The notes beneath the pieces were generated by a model. It was not told the DNA's origin, did no database searches, and saw only the letters and a list, made by a program, of their open reading frames with translations. From Trema orientale (lineage: Eukaryota > Streptophyta > Magnoliopsida > Rosales > Cannabaceae): a stretch of 64,000 nucleotides of DNA. The stretch is from positions 1,393,608 through 1,457,607 of the forward strand of contig JXTC01000033.1 in the NCBI GenBank assembly GCA_002914845.1. The letters run 5' to 3'. Every line of letters starts with the position of its first letter. The first letter of the stretch is position 1. Below, in pieces: positions 23,375-35,028 of this stretch. The position numbers and the translations under genes were made by a program.

Positions 23375-23815
23375 AGTACGAAGCGGTGCACGCTAAGAGT
23401 TGTGCACACCGCCCGCGTGCATCACGGCAGGGAGAGTCACTTGCTGGCCGCGCGGGAGTAGCCTCGCATGCTGGCCATGCTGGTGGCACCCCATGCACTG
23501 GCCGCATGGGCATTGCACTGATCCCGTGGCCGCACGAGCATTGGCCTACTCATATTGCCGTGCGGGCTTCGTCCCGATCCTGTGGTTGCTTCATCCCACT
23601 CCCGTGGCCGCGCGGGCATTACGCTGCTCCCGTGGCCGTGCAGGCTTCGCCCCACTTCGGTGAGTTATGTGGGTGCCGTCTTGCATGGTGGCCATACAGG
23701 TGCTTCACGAGCACATCCCGTGCGTGGACGTGTGGTGCTCCGAGACCGTCGTTTTTCCGACAGATCCTGTTCTGTCCCATTCTGGCATTCCGATCGGTAT
23801 CTCGATGCCGTTGAC
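23375..23815. repeat. GC-rich island with a 78-bp tandem unit
   Basis: A sharp GC-rich patch in very AT-rich surroundings. CCCGTGGCCGCACGAGCATT at 23523 recurs as CCCGTGGCCGCGCGGGCATT at 23601, and GCCGTGCGGGCTTCG near 23557 recurs near 23635, so the period is 78 bp. A 187-codon frame crosses it, but its Arg/Pro/Cys-rich content follows from the repeat. Confidence 0.65.
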
Positions 23816-23989
23816 GTCAAATTATCCATTTTAGATAATTTTCTATTTTAAAATTTTCTTATTTGAATTTCGAATTAGCGATGATTTAGAAAATTTGAAT
23901 TAGTTACCTTATTTGTTTTTCGAAATTCAAATTTATTAACTAATCTAATAGGATAAGATTCTATCAGAAAATTCTATATTCTTTAATTT

Positions 23990-24225
23990 TGAAATTTAAA
24001 TATTTAAATTTAAATTAAGGATTAGATCCTTAGTTTATAGAAAGATTTAAATTTAGGATAAGATCCTCAATTTAAATGAATTTAAATTAGGGATAAGATT
24101 CTTAATTTACTGAAAGATTTAAATTAAGGATAAGATCCACTATTTAAATAAATTTAAATTCAGGATAAGATCCTCAATTTAAATAAATTCAAATCAAGGA
24201 TAAGATCACTTGAAATTTAAATTAC
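23990..24225. repeat. Degenerate AT-rich repeat with GGATAAGATC core
   Basis: The words GGATAAGATCC or GGATAAGATTC recur about every 40-50 bp between runs of AATTTAAAT. Copies are imperfect and spacing varies. Confidence 0.6.
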
Positions 24226-24751
24226 TATTTGAATGTGATCAGGATCACATATTTAAATAAATTTGATTTCAAATTTAAATACGTATAAAATCCCACTATT
24301 TTAGGAAATCAAATTCTGTCAGTTATCATTATTAGATAATGATTATTTAAATTAAATATGAAATAATTAATTTAAATAAATAGTAAATTATTAATTAGAT
24401 ATTATGTGATAATATTTAAACTTTTCAAATTCAAATATTTGGTTAGATATTTCCTAAACTATTTATGTGATAATTAGTTGTTAATTTAAATTTGAATTTG
24501 ATTTGCTTTCAAATTTAAAGATATTTTAAGATTCTACAATTTAAATTTGAAACTTATGAATTTAAAGTTAGTAATTTACTTTAATGATATTTAAATAGAT
24601 AATTAGAAATTATGAGATAATTTCATATTTGACTAAATTTTGAACTTTCTATTTATTTTTAATGTGATTAAAAATGATGATTAGATATTATGAGATAAAT
24701 CTATATTTAAATTTATGTGATTGGATAATATTACAATGTTAATTATTTAAT

Positions 24752-25175
24752 AATTAATTTATGATTTGAAATTCAAATGTTGAATTTAAATCTCAAGATA
24801 ATCTAGAAGATTTAATAAGATTAAATTTTCAAAAGATTATCTATATTAATTAGTCAATAATCAATTTATGATTTGAAATTAAAATATTAAATTCAAATCT
24901 AGAGATAATGTAGAAGATTTAATAAGATTAAATTTTCATAAGATTATTTATATCAGTTATTCAATAATTAATTCAAAGATTTGAAATTCAAATATTAAAT
25001 TTAAATCTGAAAAAAATTCTAACAGATTTAATGTGATTAAATCTTTAGATAATCAATATTAGTTATGTGATAATTAATTTAAGATTTGAAATTTAAAAAT
25101 TAAATTCAAATCAAAAGATATTTGTAGAGATTTAATTTGATTAAATCATCTACATATCTAATTTAAATCTTGTGA
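24752..25175. repeat. Tandem repeat, about 107-bp unit, four copies
   Basis: Units start at 24752, 24859, 24966 and 25072 with AATTAATTTATGATTTG or a close variant. Each contains GATTTGAAATTCAAAT, then AGATTTAATAAGATTAAAT. Copies 1 and 2 are most alike; copy 4 is the most diverged. It may continue in weaker form on both sides. Confidence 0.75.
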
Positions 25176-26450
25176 AGATTTTAATTAGTAAATATTTACA
25201 TTATCCGATTTAAATTTAAATAGAAAGTTTACATTTTATTTTAATGAGATTAAAATGATGATTTGAAAATTATGAGATAATTTCTAATTTGAAAATCAAA
25301 TCAGTGGCCGATTTTAATTATGAGATAATTAAATTTATAATTCAAAAGTTGAATTCGAATTTTGAAATATTCAAAGAGATTTAATTTGGATTAAATATTT
25401 TACTTAAATGAATTAGATTTTGTGAAAATCTTAATTATTTAAACTTGAATATTATCTCTCACAGTTGTTATTTTAATATTATCTTTTGTGAAAAGATTGT
25501 TCAATTATTAAATAATAATAAATGCTAGAATGATTGATAATCATTAACTTTTCTATTTTATTAAATTCTGCCCGTACTTGATTATTATATGATTAATGTT
25601 GCATGCATATTCTATATAAAGTATTTAATTACATGATCTTATTAATATATCATATAAGATAGTAGAGTTACTCACATGCAAAATTATGCTTACATAACTA
25701 ATTTTAGGTTACTAAGTAAGTTAGATAACTAGGTAAAATCATTAAGTCCCTAATTATAAAATATTGAGTGGGAGAAGGTATGAGATACCTACGGTCTCCA
25801 TTGTTAGTTCATCATGTACTAGGATGAGCGTTATCTCAGAATCTTGCTGAGCTTCCGTAGGAGGGTTTTCATTTGGGTAAATTACTGAAATAATGATTAT
25901 ACATTCAACTCGAAATACTGATATCCTCCAGTAGGAATTCTTGTTAGTAGAGTAGATAACTAAATTAAATAGTAGTTTGAAATATGGGATATGAGATATT
26001 TGTCTTATTTTCTAAATGAAATTGTTTCAGTTTGACTTATTAATTGCATGACTTCCCATAGGAGGCTTGTAATTAATGGTAAGTTGAATTACCATGAATA
26101 TTAGTAATAGTATTAGGGATACTTCACTTGCTTATTGTAGATTTTATTTTATATTATCTTAATTATTCGAAATTTTTGTTACATGATGTTTGCTATTATA
26201 TGGATTATTATTTTCATTTAAGTAGATATGTCCTTAATTCTTTTATCCACTGTACTCACACACATAACTTATATGGTTAAACTATGTTGTCTGGATTAAT
26301 ATAACCTATATTTAGTGCTTATGGCTAATATGTTAGTAAGTTCTTACTCTTATATGTTCGTCCACATTCACTGGTTAGACTAGTAAAGAAAAATAAAGCA
26401 TATATGTAGTGGGAGAATTTCTAGATAATTCATTGATACATGGTTGACAT

Positions 26451-26754
26451 ACGATGTCCAATATCTTACAGCATGAATTCAAGAAATTCAAACCACTATA
26501 ATATTATGCTAAATCTCAATGAGATATCTAATGAATATCTTCACTAAGCTAAAGTAGCTAAAAGTGAATTTTTTAATACTTAGCTAAAAAGAAAATATTT
26601 CCTATATAGTACTAAATCAACCAGCTAAACCAATGAATGGTCTATAACTTTTTGGAAATTCAATTATGATAGTCTTCAAATACACAAAATTCTTTTTGTG
26701 ATTTATGGTATCTAATTTTAAAAGAATTTTAAACTCCAAATTTTGTCATATATG
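26451..26754. repeat. 304-bp flank, copy 1 (copy 2 at 27404-27707)
   Basis: Starts ACGATGTCCAATATC and ends TCATATATG. The second copy has the same 304-bp length with scattered substitutions. Each copy is followed at once by an LTR start. Confidence 0.85.
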
Positions 26755-27379
26755 TGTTGGAAAAATGCCCTAGAAAGTAGTTTCTTTGTTAGGCATTTTG
26801 AACAATGTTTATTGGATTTAAGTGTTATCTATTTATTGTTAATAAATTTCATATTATGTCCTAATTATATACATGTGATCTTTATATTTTCTATTATGCA
26901 AATGTCTAAACGTTTTCTGACTAATAATGAGTAATAAAGAGTTGTTTGTATGAAGTATTTACATGTGGGAGATTAAATTCTTTATTTTATTATGTCTAAA
27001 TAAAAAATTCACATTCTGCAAATAAAGATAGAATACTTTATTTTGCCATAGAATGTAGTGTTGTCTATTTCAACGGGATCGATAAAGTCTCCAATCATCG
27101 AAGTGTCTGACTTCGGATAGAAATACTAATGCATTATAAGAAAATTATAAGTGCATTGAAATGGACCAAGTGAAAAATAGAATTTGAGGTTAAGTACCGT
27201 AACTCAATATTCTATCTTTCACTAATCTAGCACCATTACAATATTACCTTAATCCTAGTGATTGTTGGACTTGCTTTCTTGAGTTTTATCTTTTTGACTT
27301 AGTAAAGGACTAGTTCCAATTATATGGTTCGAACTCTGGTATCTTGGAAGATAAGATTTGTGAATTGACGAGAACACCC
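26755..27379 (+). repeat. 5' part of the same LTR family (copy B)
   Basis: Begins TGTTGGAAAAATGCCC and aligns with the first about 600 bp of copy C. It stops at GAGAACACCC, after which a 24-bp junction leads into the second copy of the 304-bp flank. Confidence 0.85.
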
Positions 27380-27403
27380 GATTATATTAGACATCTTGAA
27401 TTG

Positions 27404-27707
27404 ACGATGTCCAATATCTTACAGCATGAATTCAAGGAATTCAAACCACTATAATATTATGCTAAATCTCAATGAGATATCTAATAAATATCTTCACCAA
27501 GCTAAAGTAGCTAAAAATAAGTTTTTTAATCCTTAGCTAAGAAGAAAATATTTCCTATATTGTACTAAATCAACCAGCCAAACCAATAAATGGTCTATAA
27601 CTTTTTGGGAATTCAATTATGATAGTCTTCAAATATACAAAATTCTTTTTGTGATTTATGGTATCTAATTTTAAAGGAATTTTAAACTCCAAATTTTATC
27701 ATATATG
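27404..27707. repeat. 304-bp flank, copy 2
   Basis: Duplicate of 26451-26754. Its last five bases, ATATG (27703-27707), recur right after copy C at 29344-29348. Confidence 0.85.
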
Positions 27708-29343
27708 TGTTGGGAATATGCCCTAAAAGTAGTTTCTTTGTTAGGCATTTTGAACAATGTTTATTGGATTTAAGTATTATCTATTTATTGTTAATAAATT
27801 TTATATTATGTCCCAATTATATACATGTGATGTTTATATTTTCTATTATGCAAACGTCTAAAAATTTCCATGACTAATAATGAGCAATAAAGAATTGTTC
27901 GTATAAAGTATTTACATGTGGGAGACTAAATTCTTTATTTCATTATGTCTAAATAAAAAGCTCACATTCTGCAAATAAAGATGGAATACTTTATTTTACC
28001 ATAGAATATAGTGTTATCTATTTCAACGGGATTGACGAAATCTCCAATCATCGAAGTGTCTGACTTCGGATAGAAACATTAATACGTTATAAGAAAGTTA
28101 TAAGTGCATTGAAATGGACCAAGTGAAAATAGAATTTGAGGTTAAGTGCCGTAACTCAATACTATATCTTTCACTAATCTAGCACTATTGCAAGATTACC
28201 TTAATGATTGCTGGACTATCTTTTTGACTTACTAAAGGACTAGTTCCGATTATATGGTTCGAACTCTGGTATCTTGGAAGATAAGATTTGTGAATTGACG
28301 AGAACACCCTTCATAATTTGGACACCATGTATATAATGTCACTTTGAGTTTTTTCAAGGACTTGGATAATAAAAAACCAGGCGTCAGGTATTCACTTTGT
28401 GAATTTGACTGTGTTTATATGGGCAATTACAAATATCATAGTCAATTATTATCCATTAGATGAAAAATGGCAACTCAAAGGTAAATATGTACTAGAGGGG
28501 TAATATGATAATTTTATCTCACTAGTACGACATTACATCAGAGGTATATCTGCAGGTATAGTATATACTAAATGGATCAAGTTAATTAAAGTGTTAATTA
28601 GCTTCACAGAAAATATATGACATTTAGTCTAAGAGTACAATATCGGGCCTATAGTGGAGTGCCCCAATATTAATGGACAAGGTCCAGTTATAATTAAGAG
28701 TTAATTATGATTATGGGTAGTTAGCCCATTGGAGCTTAGACTATTTGGATCCATAAGGTCCCCTGTCTAGCTCACACATAGCCCAATAACTAATTGAATG
28801 GTCAGTTAAGCCCAATAGGGTTTACATCTCTCTAATACTTAAGAGAAAAGTTCTTCTAAGCCTCTGTATAGTAGTCACACACCTACTACATGTACAGTAA
28901 CTGTGCATAACGTGAAACAGAGAGAGAAAAAAAGAGAGTGAGAGAGAATCAAGCTGCCGCGGGATAAATCCCGTGTTTGTTCATGGCCGCCGAGGGAGAG
29001 ATGCCCATGGTCATAAACATGCAATCAAGGAAAAGGAAGAGCGTCTTCTGGATCGTTCGCTCATCTCTCGCTGGGAACAAGAAGGTGCCCACACATCGGA
29101 TCATTTAATATACTCCGGAGAATAGACGGAAAGGTCAATGGTTGTGAAGCACTTTCAGGTTTTATCTAAACCAAGATCCATGAATTGATTTATGTTAGAT
29201 CAATGATCCTACGTTTTATTTTGTAAAGTTTCAAGAAATATTTTAAAATACCAATTCTGCTGCGTTCTTGATTTGTTTACAAAACTGCGAAAATTATTTT
29301 CGGTAAAATCTTTTTTCGAAATCATTTTTCAGAATTTCCAGCA
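27708..29343 (+). mobile_element. Solo LTR (copy C) with target duplication ATATG
   Basis: 1636 bp, starting TGTTGGGAATATGCCC and ending TTCCAGCA. Identical ATATG pentamers at 27703-27707 and 29344-29348 flank it. No primer site follows and no interior is present on either side. It is therefore best read as a solo LTR left by recombination between the two LTRs of a former element. Confidence 0.8.
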
Positions 29344-29348
29344 ATATG

Positions 29349-30119
29349 TAAATCCGTTCGATAATAAAATATAAACAAAATGTTTTATATTAATAAAAAA
29401 GTGCGGATTTTATTTTTTGGTAAAAAGGCGAAACTTGGTCCTAGTATATAAACAATAAAACTACACGTGGTTTTAACTAGGCTTACTTAAAAGTGGATGA
29501 TATGCTTTGGATCAGTTCAGTATTTTACTGTTAAAAAAAATCTAGGTATTTAGTAAATTTATTTACAAAACTGTTGTATTGTTTAAAAACAACATCTAGG
29601 TATTTGATAAACTATAAATTATGCATCATAGAATAACATTTTAAGAAATTTATATTATGGCAGCAGAATCAATTTTGTGAAAATAATCCTTATCATGCTT
29701 ATTAAATTCTATTTATAAAAATTGTTACATAGTAACTTTTTAAATTTGCTGACTAAAAGTATAAAACTTATCAGATGTCTATTATTCTTTTGATCTAACT
29801 GTTTTTTAAGTTAAAAGCAGCCTTTATAATCAAATCCCAAATGAAACCTTATTTTAGTAAAAAAAAAAATAAAAAACCTTCAATTTGTATCTAGTATGCT
29901 TCTTATTTACAATCACAGATTTATATGAAAAAATTCGATGTTTTATTAAATATTTATGATACAACCAAACTAGAGACTTTTTTTCCTTTTAAATCCCGCG
30001 TTTATAATATGACAAAATCACTTTTTTATGTTCTTTTTTTTTTGAAATTTGATAGATAAAGGGGGCTTTAGGGCCAAGGAAAAACATTGATGTTGTTGTC
30101 GGCTAACCAATAAGCACAA
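29349..30119. other. AT-rich spacer, nothing recognised
   Basis: No coding or RNA signal. Several A/T homopolymer runs. Confidence 0.5.
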
Positions 30120-30660
30120 AAATGACGTGGTAATATTACATTTGGCCACACGTTACGCTGAATACTTCATGCATAGTCCATAGGATTGATATTGGAAAGA
30201 AAAAATGCTAAAAATTATTAAATGCATATCACGTGCTTCTTAGTTCTCACACCCACCCTCTACCCCCTACGGTCACGTTAAAATCACGTGCCATTCACGA
30301 GCTTTGTCACTGTTTTTTCAATTGATATTTTCGCACTCCGTCTTAGAGTTAGGGCGAGCTTATCGGTGTTTTTTTTTGGGGGGGAGGGAGAATGCACAAG
30401 AGATCGACGCGTGTCGAAAAGTTCGCACGATTAGCACGTGTCACGCATGTGGGGCTGAACATGTTGGTTATGTGAAATGGCGTGATAGTGGAGCCGCCCA
30501 AAACGCGTGAACAACGAGCTGGCCCCGCCGCAGCGTTGTGACACATCATATTTTGATCCTCGTGTGAATATGCACGCTCTTTTAGCGCGTGAATAGCGGT
30601 TGATGTGGATGTGAAAACTGAAAGGGGATAACGTGATGTGTATCTCACGCTCTTTAATAT
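30120..30660. promoter_or_regulatory. Dense cluster of G-box and CGCG-type motifs
   Basis: Three perfect CACGTG words (30230-30235, 30285-30290, 30435-30440), two ACGCGT (about 30407-30412 and 30503-30508), one GCGCGT (30585-30590) and several single CACG/CGTG words occur in about 500 bp, in otherwise AT-rich DNA. These match known plant bZIP/bHLH (G-box) and CAMTA (CGCG) sites. The nearest gene start is the bHLH factor 4.4 kb downstream. It could be a distal regulatory block or the promoter of a transcript I cannot see. Confidence 0.4.
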
Positions 30661-31266
30661 AGGCTTTGGATAATTATTGCATTTTTTAATTGTCTCGCCT
30701 ACCCGGTATTTGGATGAATTTCTTACGTCTTTTTTTACCCAAAAAAAAAAGGAGAATTTCTTACGTCTCTTTTTTTTTCCCCCCCAAAAAGAGAAAATAG
30801 AAGACATGAATAATTCTTTTTCTTTTTTGGCCTTAAATGCGTCTATCATGTATGAGGTTACTATAAATTGGCATTTTTGTTTACATTAGTTTTCCCGTTA
30901 TACAAAGGTTTTCTTGAAAAGAAGGAAAACATTATTTTGTAGCCGCAAAAGAAAAAGAAGAAAACAACATTATTATTCTTTTTGATATTATCCCATTTAT
31001 TATTTCTTCCAAAATTATGAGTCCCACGTGGTTGATGTTTTTTTTTTTTTTTTTTGAGTAAAGTGGTTGATGTATTTATCTGCGTAATTTATTTCTCTTA
31101 TATACTCGTAAAAATTCTATACTTCTTTAAGAAGAAAAATGTAAATAATACATATAAGGAGAAAATAGAATAAAATAAAATAAAAGGGAGTAATATATTG
31201 TAGGTAGGAATAACGTTAAGGACACGTAATTTTTGTACTAAATGATATTGTATGATTTTAAATGTG
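30661..31266. other. Spacer with T and A homopolymers
   Basis: Low-complexity sequence, including a 21-base T-rich run near 31039-31056. No gene found. Confidence 0.5.
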
Positions 31267-31274
31267 CTCATGCA

Positions 31275-31846
31275 TAGAGATGTCAATGTGGGCCGAGTTT
31301 TGTAGGCCGGCCCACATTCTGAAGAAAAAATACGGTACTGGACCGGCCCGTTACATATAGTAGGGGCCGGGTTGAGCCTTAGTCATAGGCCCACAAGCAC
31401 GGTCCGACACAGCCCACATTTCTATTGGCCTATATTAGGCCCATATTTAGTCCTTCTATATATAATTTTAAATATATTTTTTAATTAAAATTTTAAACGA
31501 TCTTAGTTAAATATTTTCATTTATATGCTTTTAATGTTATTTATTTACTAATTTTTGTTTATTTTCAATTTATTCAAATTTTAAAAGAATATGAATAGTT
31601 TTTAGGCCCATATTTGATATTTTAAAGCATAAAATAATAACAAAATTAGGCATACATTGTGGCCCATATTCGACCCGTATAGACACGGCCCACTTAGGCT
31701 CATATAAAATGTGGGCTGGGCCTGTGGGCCGTGCCGGGCCCCTTAATAAGAATATGGGCCCGCCCATATATTAAGCGGGCCGGGCCTAGGCACAGTACAA
31801 AGTCCATATGGACTTTATCAAATGAGGGCCGGGCCAGGCATCTCTA
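31275..31846. mobile_element. hAT-type non-autonomous DNA transposon (572 bp)
   Basis: Flanked by an 8-bp duplication CTCATGCA (31267-31274 and 31847-31854), the hAT length. Ends are TAGAGATG and CATCTCTA. The body is rich in GGGCCGGGCC and GGCCCAT words near both ends, with an AT-rich centre, and has no transposase frame. Confidence 0.85.
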
Positions 31847-31854
31847 CTCATGCA

Positions 31855-34239
31855 GTATATATTATTTAAAGTCAGAATAGTAAAAAAATCTTAAAAAGTG
31901 GGTTTTTGCTCTGTTGGAGAAAAAAAAAATTCTTAAGGAATTCATTTCCTTTTATTTGAATTTTATAAAAGATTAAAAAAAAAAATTCGAAGATTCTATA
32001 ATGGACATTTTCAGTTAATTTGAAAGATTTGGATTATAATGAAAATATTATGAAAAAGAAAGTTTGAAAACTAAAATTTATATAATTTTAAGAAAATATT
32101 TTCACTTTTCTTTTTTCTTCATCATTCTTTTCCCTCACAATTTTTTTCACTTCATCTTTCTTTTCCCTCACAATTTTTTTCCCTACTAAAATCCAAATTC
32201 CAATCATAACATAAATATTACTTGAGGAATGCTGTGACTTTATGAGGTGTTGATTAGAGTCTTATACTGGCCTTTATATTGATCAATGAATGTGGCATGC
32301 TAATTATGAGACTCTTCTTCTTATTAAAAAAAAAAAAGAAACAGACATAATTTATGCGTTTTAACGGTAATTGATGCTGTGGATATAGGATTGTCCAAAT
32401 ATTTTAGGTCAGGTGAGTAAGTGAGTTGGAGGGACCCGACTAAAACTTTATAGGAAAAATAATTTTTCTTATCTTGAAAAAAAAAATAAGAGAAGATGAT
32501 CCTTGTTTACACAACAAAAGATATATTTAAAGCAAATTACATCCTTTTATAATATGGAATCACTTTCAACTTTCATTGCCTTTGATTCTACTCAATTAAG
32601 GTCCACAACGTGTAATTGATTAGTGCTTTGATTCTTCATTAAGCTTCTAAACCTCAAACTTATCAAATTCCGCTTTTTGGTTTTCTTAGGACTTTCCTTT
32701 TTGTTTTAACTTTAAACACCAAAATGCCAAAGTAAGGAAAACTAATCAAAGTGGTTAACACCGCCCGATTTTGGTTTTGTTTATTCAGCTTGGTGTTTTG
32801 GGACCCATATTAGTCAAACTCGTTTTACTCTCTCTCTTTTTTTTTGGGTCCTAAAATAATAAATTAACGATATAACTCTACCACTATGTGTATTCATATA
32901 TATATATAGATATATATTTATTTTTTTGAGGGAAATATATATTAGTTTATTGAATGTTGTATCACCCTTATAATATGATTATATGGCCCTTAATTTTGAT
33001 AGCAATATTTATTGATTAGTTATATATAATCGGACGAAATTGAAATCAATGTTATTATTTGGTTGATACAAAACAATCTTATGCAGATTGCCTAAAAAAC
33101 CGAGGTAAAAAAATGTTTGAATAAAAACTTCAGCTCAACATTTAAAATGATGTTGGAACTTGATAATGATCAACTTTGAAAAATTGCATTGAGTTGAATT
33201 AAACTATGTATGATTTTTAAAGTTTGGCTTAGTCAAACTCAGATGCTACACTGACATGTCCTAAAGTTCAAGCACGTGATAAAGTGGAAGTAAGCAAGCA
33301 CCAATTAAGACCTTACTTATGTATTTATTTTCATGGACAATTAAGGCATTACTTCATAATATGTATATTCTTTTGTGAAATTTTAAAACCACAACATAGA
33401 AGATAAAAACTTTGCAAAAGTTGTCTATATATCTTTCCTCGTAATCAATTGTTGAATTACTTATAAAGATCTTTGTTTTTTAAGGGAGAAGAAAAAAAGA
33501 AGAAGATATTTTCGTCATAATATCAATTAGTTGAATTACATATAATGATATAAAAATCTTTGTTTTTTAAGGGAGAAAAAGAAAGATTTTTTCGTTATAA
33601 AGATAATATGGTACTGAGCCACACAAAATTAGTTTCCAATGTGCACAATACAACTATAAAAGTTAACCTAAAGAGAGCCCCAATCACACGAATTACCTCA
33701 AAGAAAAACATACAAAAATATCTTAAAATAAGTGCCGAAATGAATAGTTTGTGGAAGCAATATTACAGAAATTTTATTGTCTTATTATTTAAATTATCAT
33801 GACAACATTTTTCTTTATAATATAGTTAGATTAAACATGCAAAGCGTCATGGTAACTTTTTCGCGTTTGATTCTCAAAAACCAACATTTATTTCGCTTTT
33901 CATAGAACAAAACAAAATAAATTCACATGCTCTCACACACAACAAAATGGAGCAAAAAAAATAAAAAAAAGTGTACATAGAAGCAATAAACGGAGTCACA
34001 GGTTGTACATGTGCTTCCATTAACTTAACTGCATGAGTTATTATTTTGGCACGAGAATCACAATATCTTCGTGTCTCTTACCGTAAAATAGAAAAAAATA
34101 AATTAAAAAAAACGCATTAAAATCGTGAAAAAAGTGTCATATTCCTTTTAATAATTTTAATTTTTTGTTTGATCTTAATTTTTTTCTTTAATTAAAACCA
34201 GTACTTTCACTGTGATTATTAATAATGACACAAAATAAT
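31855..34239. other. AT-rich spacer with a 78-bp tandem duplication
   Basis: No gene found. At about 33446-33603 a unit of about 78 bp occurs twice (CAATTGTTGAATTAC and CAATTAGTTGAATTAC starts, each followed by CTTTGTTTTTTAAGGGAG). A short duplication of TTCTTTTCCCTCACAATTTT lies near 32123-32180. An AT dinucleotide run is near 32898-32915. Confidence 0.55.
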
Positions 34240-34247
34240 TACGTGTA
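34240..34247. promoter_or_regulatory. Palindromic TACGTGTA, possible ABRE/G-box-like site
   Basis: TTACGTGTAAG has an ACGT core of the kind bound by plant bZIP factors, about 790 bp upstream of the bHLH start codon. A site this short can occur by chance. Confidence 0.3.
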
Positions 34248-34379
34248 AGTAAATGGAAGTATCTCAGGTGCTGCGCACAAACAAACACACCAAAATCTTT
34301 GCCGACTACTTCTCAACCCCTCAAAGCCCTCAAACCTAAAACTAATTAGCAACCTCTTTTATTTTTCTTGAACCATGGT

Positions 34380-35028
34380 TAGTATCTAACCCAAAGTTTA
34401 ACTCAACCACGGTTAAGCCTATTCAGTATGGATTTTGAAAGCCCAAGACTCAAAAACTCGAAAGAGTAAACAAATAAACCCACCTTTCGTTCTTTAACCT
34501 CCTTCTTCTTCCTCTTCTTCATGTATTTTTAATTTTTATTTTTCAGTTTTGGCTTCAAAGTGGGTGAAGGGCTTTTGTTCTTGGTTTTAAAATTTTCGGT
34601 TTTGTGTTTTTGGTGAAAAAATAAACCTAAAATTATTTTGTATTCCGGGAGTGAGATTGAGAAGATTTTTCGCTTAATTGAGTTGTCACTTTCCCGGGAA
34701 TGTTTAATTAACCTGGGGCTCTTCGTTTTCTGCCTTATCCAACCGTTATTTAATGATCCCATTTCGGTTTCTGAAACTGGTCTGAATTGGTTCTCATATT
34801 ATTCTGGGATTTTTGGGTTGGTTTTGGTTTATTTTTTCTGGGTTTTCTTTGTAACTTGAGAGAATGAAATTTCTGAGATCTGAAATGGTAGATATGATTG
34901 AAAAAACGAATTGGGTTTGAGGGTTTGATAGGTTTTGGTGTGGTTTTGGGGCTGAGATTTGATCTGTGTATTGAAGACCCAAATCTTTGTTTTTTTTGGT
35001 GGGTAGTTGCTATTTTTGAGTTTGAGGG
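34380..35028 (+). promoter_or_regulatory. Promoter or 5' leader of the bHLH gene
   Basis: CT-rich stretch (CCTCCTTCTTCTTCCTCTTC near 34498) followed by T/G-rich sequence up to the ATG at 35029. Short upstream ATG frames exist here, for example near 34521 and 34699, all ending before 35029. The transcription start cannot be placed, so whether they are translated is unknown. Confidence 0.4.

Larger units (their letters stand above)
22994..26450 (+). mobile_element. Non-coding interior of a non-autonomous LTR retrotransposon
   Basis: Begins with a primer-site-like ATTTGTACCAGAGTAA. I see no gag or pol motif in any frame over 3.4 kb. It consists of a short GC-rich island (23375-23815), a long AT-rich part with tandem repeats (23870-25500), and a less repetitive tail with a purine-rich GTGGGAGAA near 26409. 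This is the structure expected of a large retrotransposon derivative that depends on proteins from another element. The right border is unclear because no 3' LTR follows the purine tract directly. Confidence 0.6.

Noticed and set aside
23251..23814. 187-codon open frame over the GC-rich island
   Set aside because: Its composition follows the GC-rich tandem repeat, several frames are open at once, and it matches no family I know.
24752..25175. Regular repeats with similar spacing, considered as a CRISPR array
   Set aside because: Units are contiguous and diverged, with no constant repeat separated by unique spacers, and the genome is a plant.
34638..34859. 73-codon frame in the bHLH leader as a separate gene or regulatory uORF
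   Set aside because: It lacks a convincing ATG start and family resemblance, and the transcription start is unknown.
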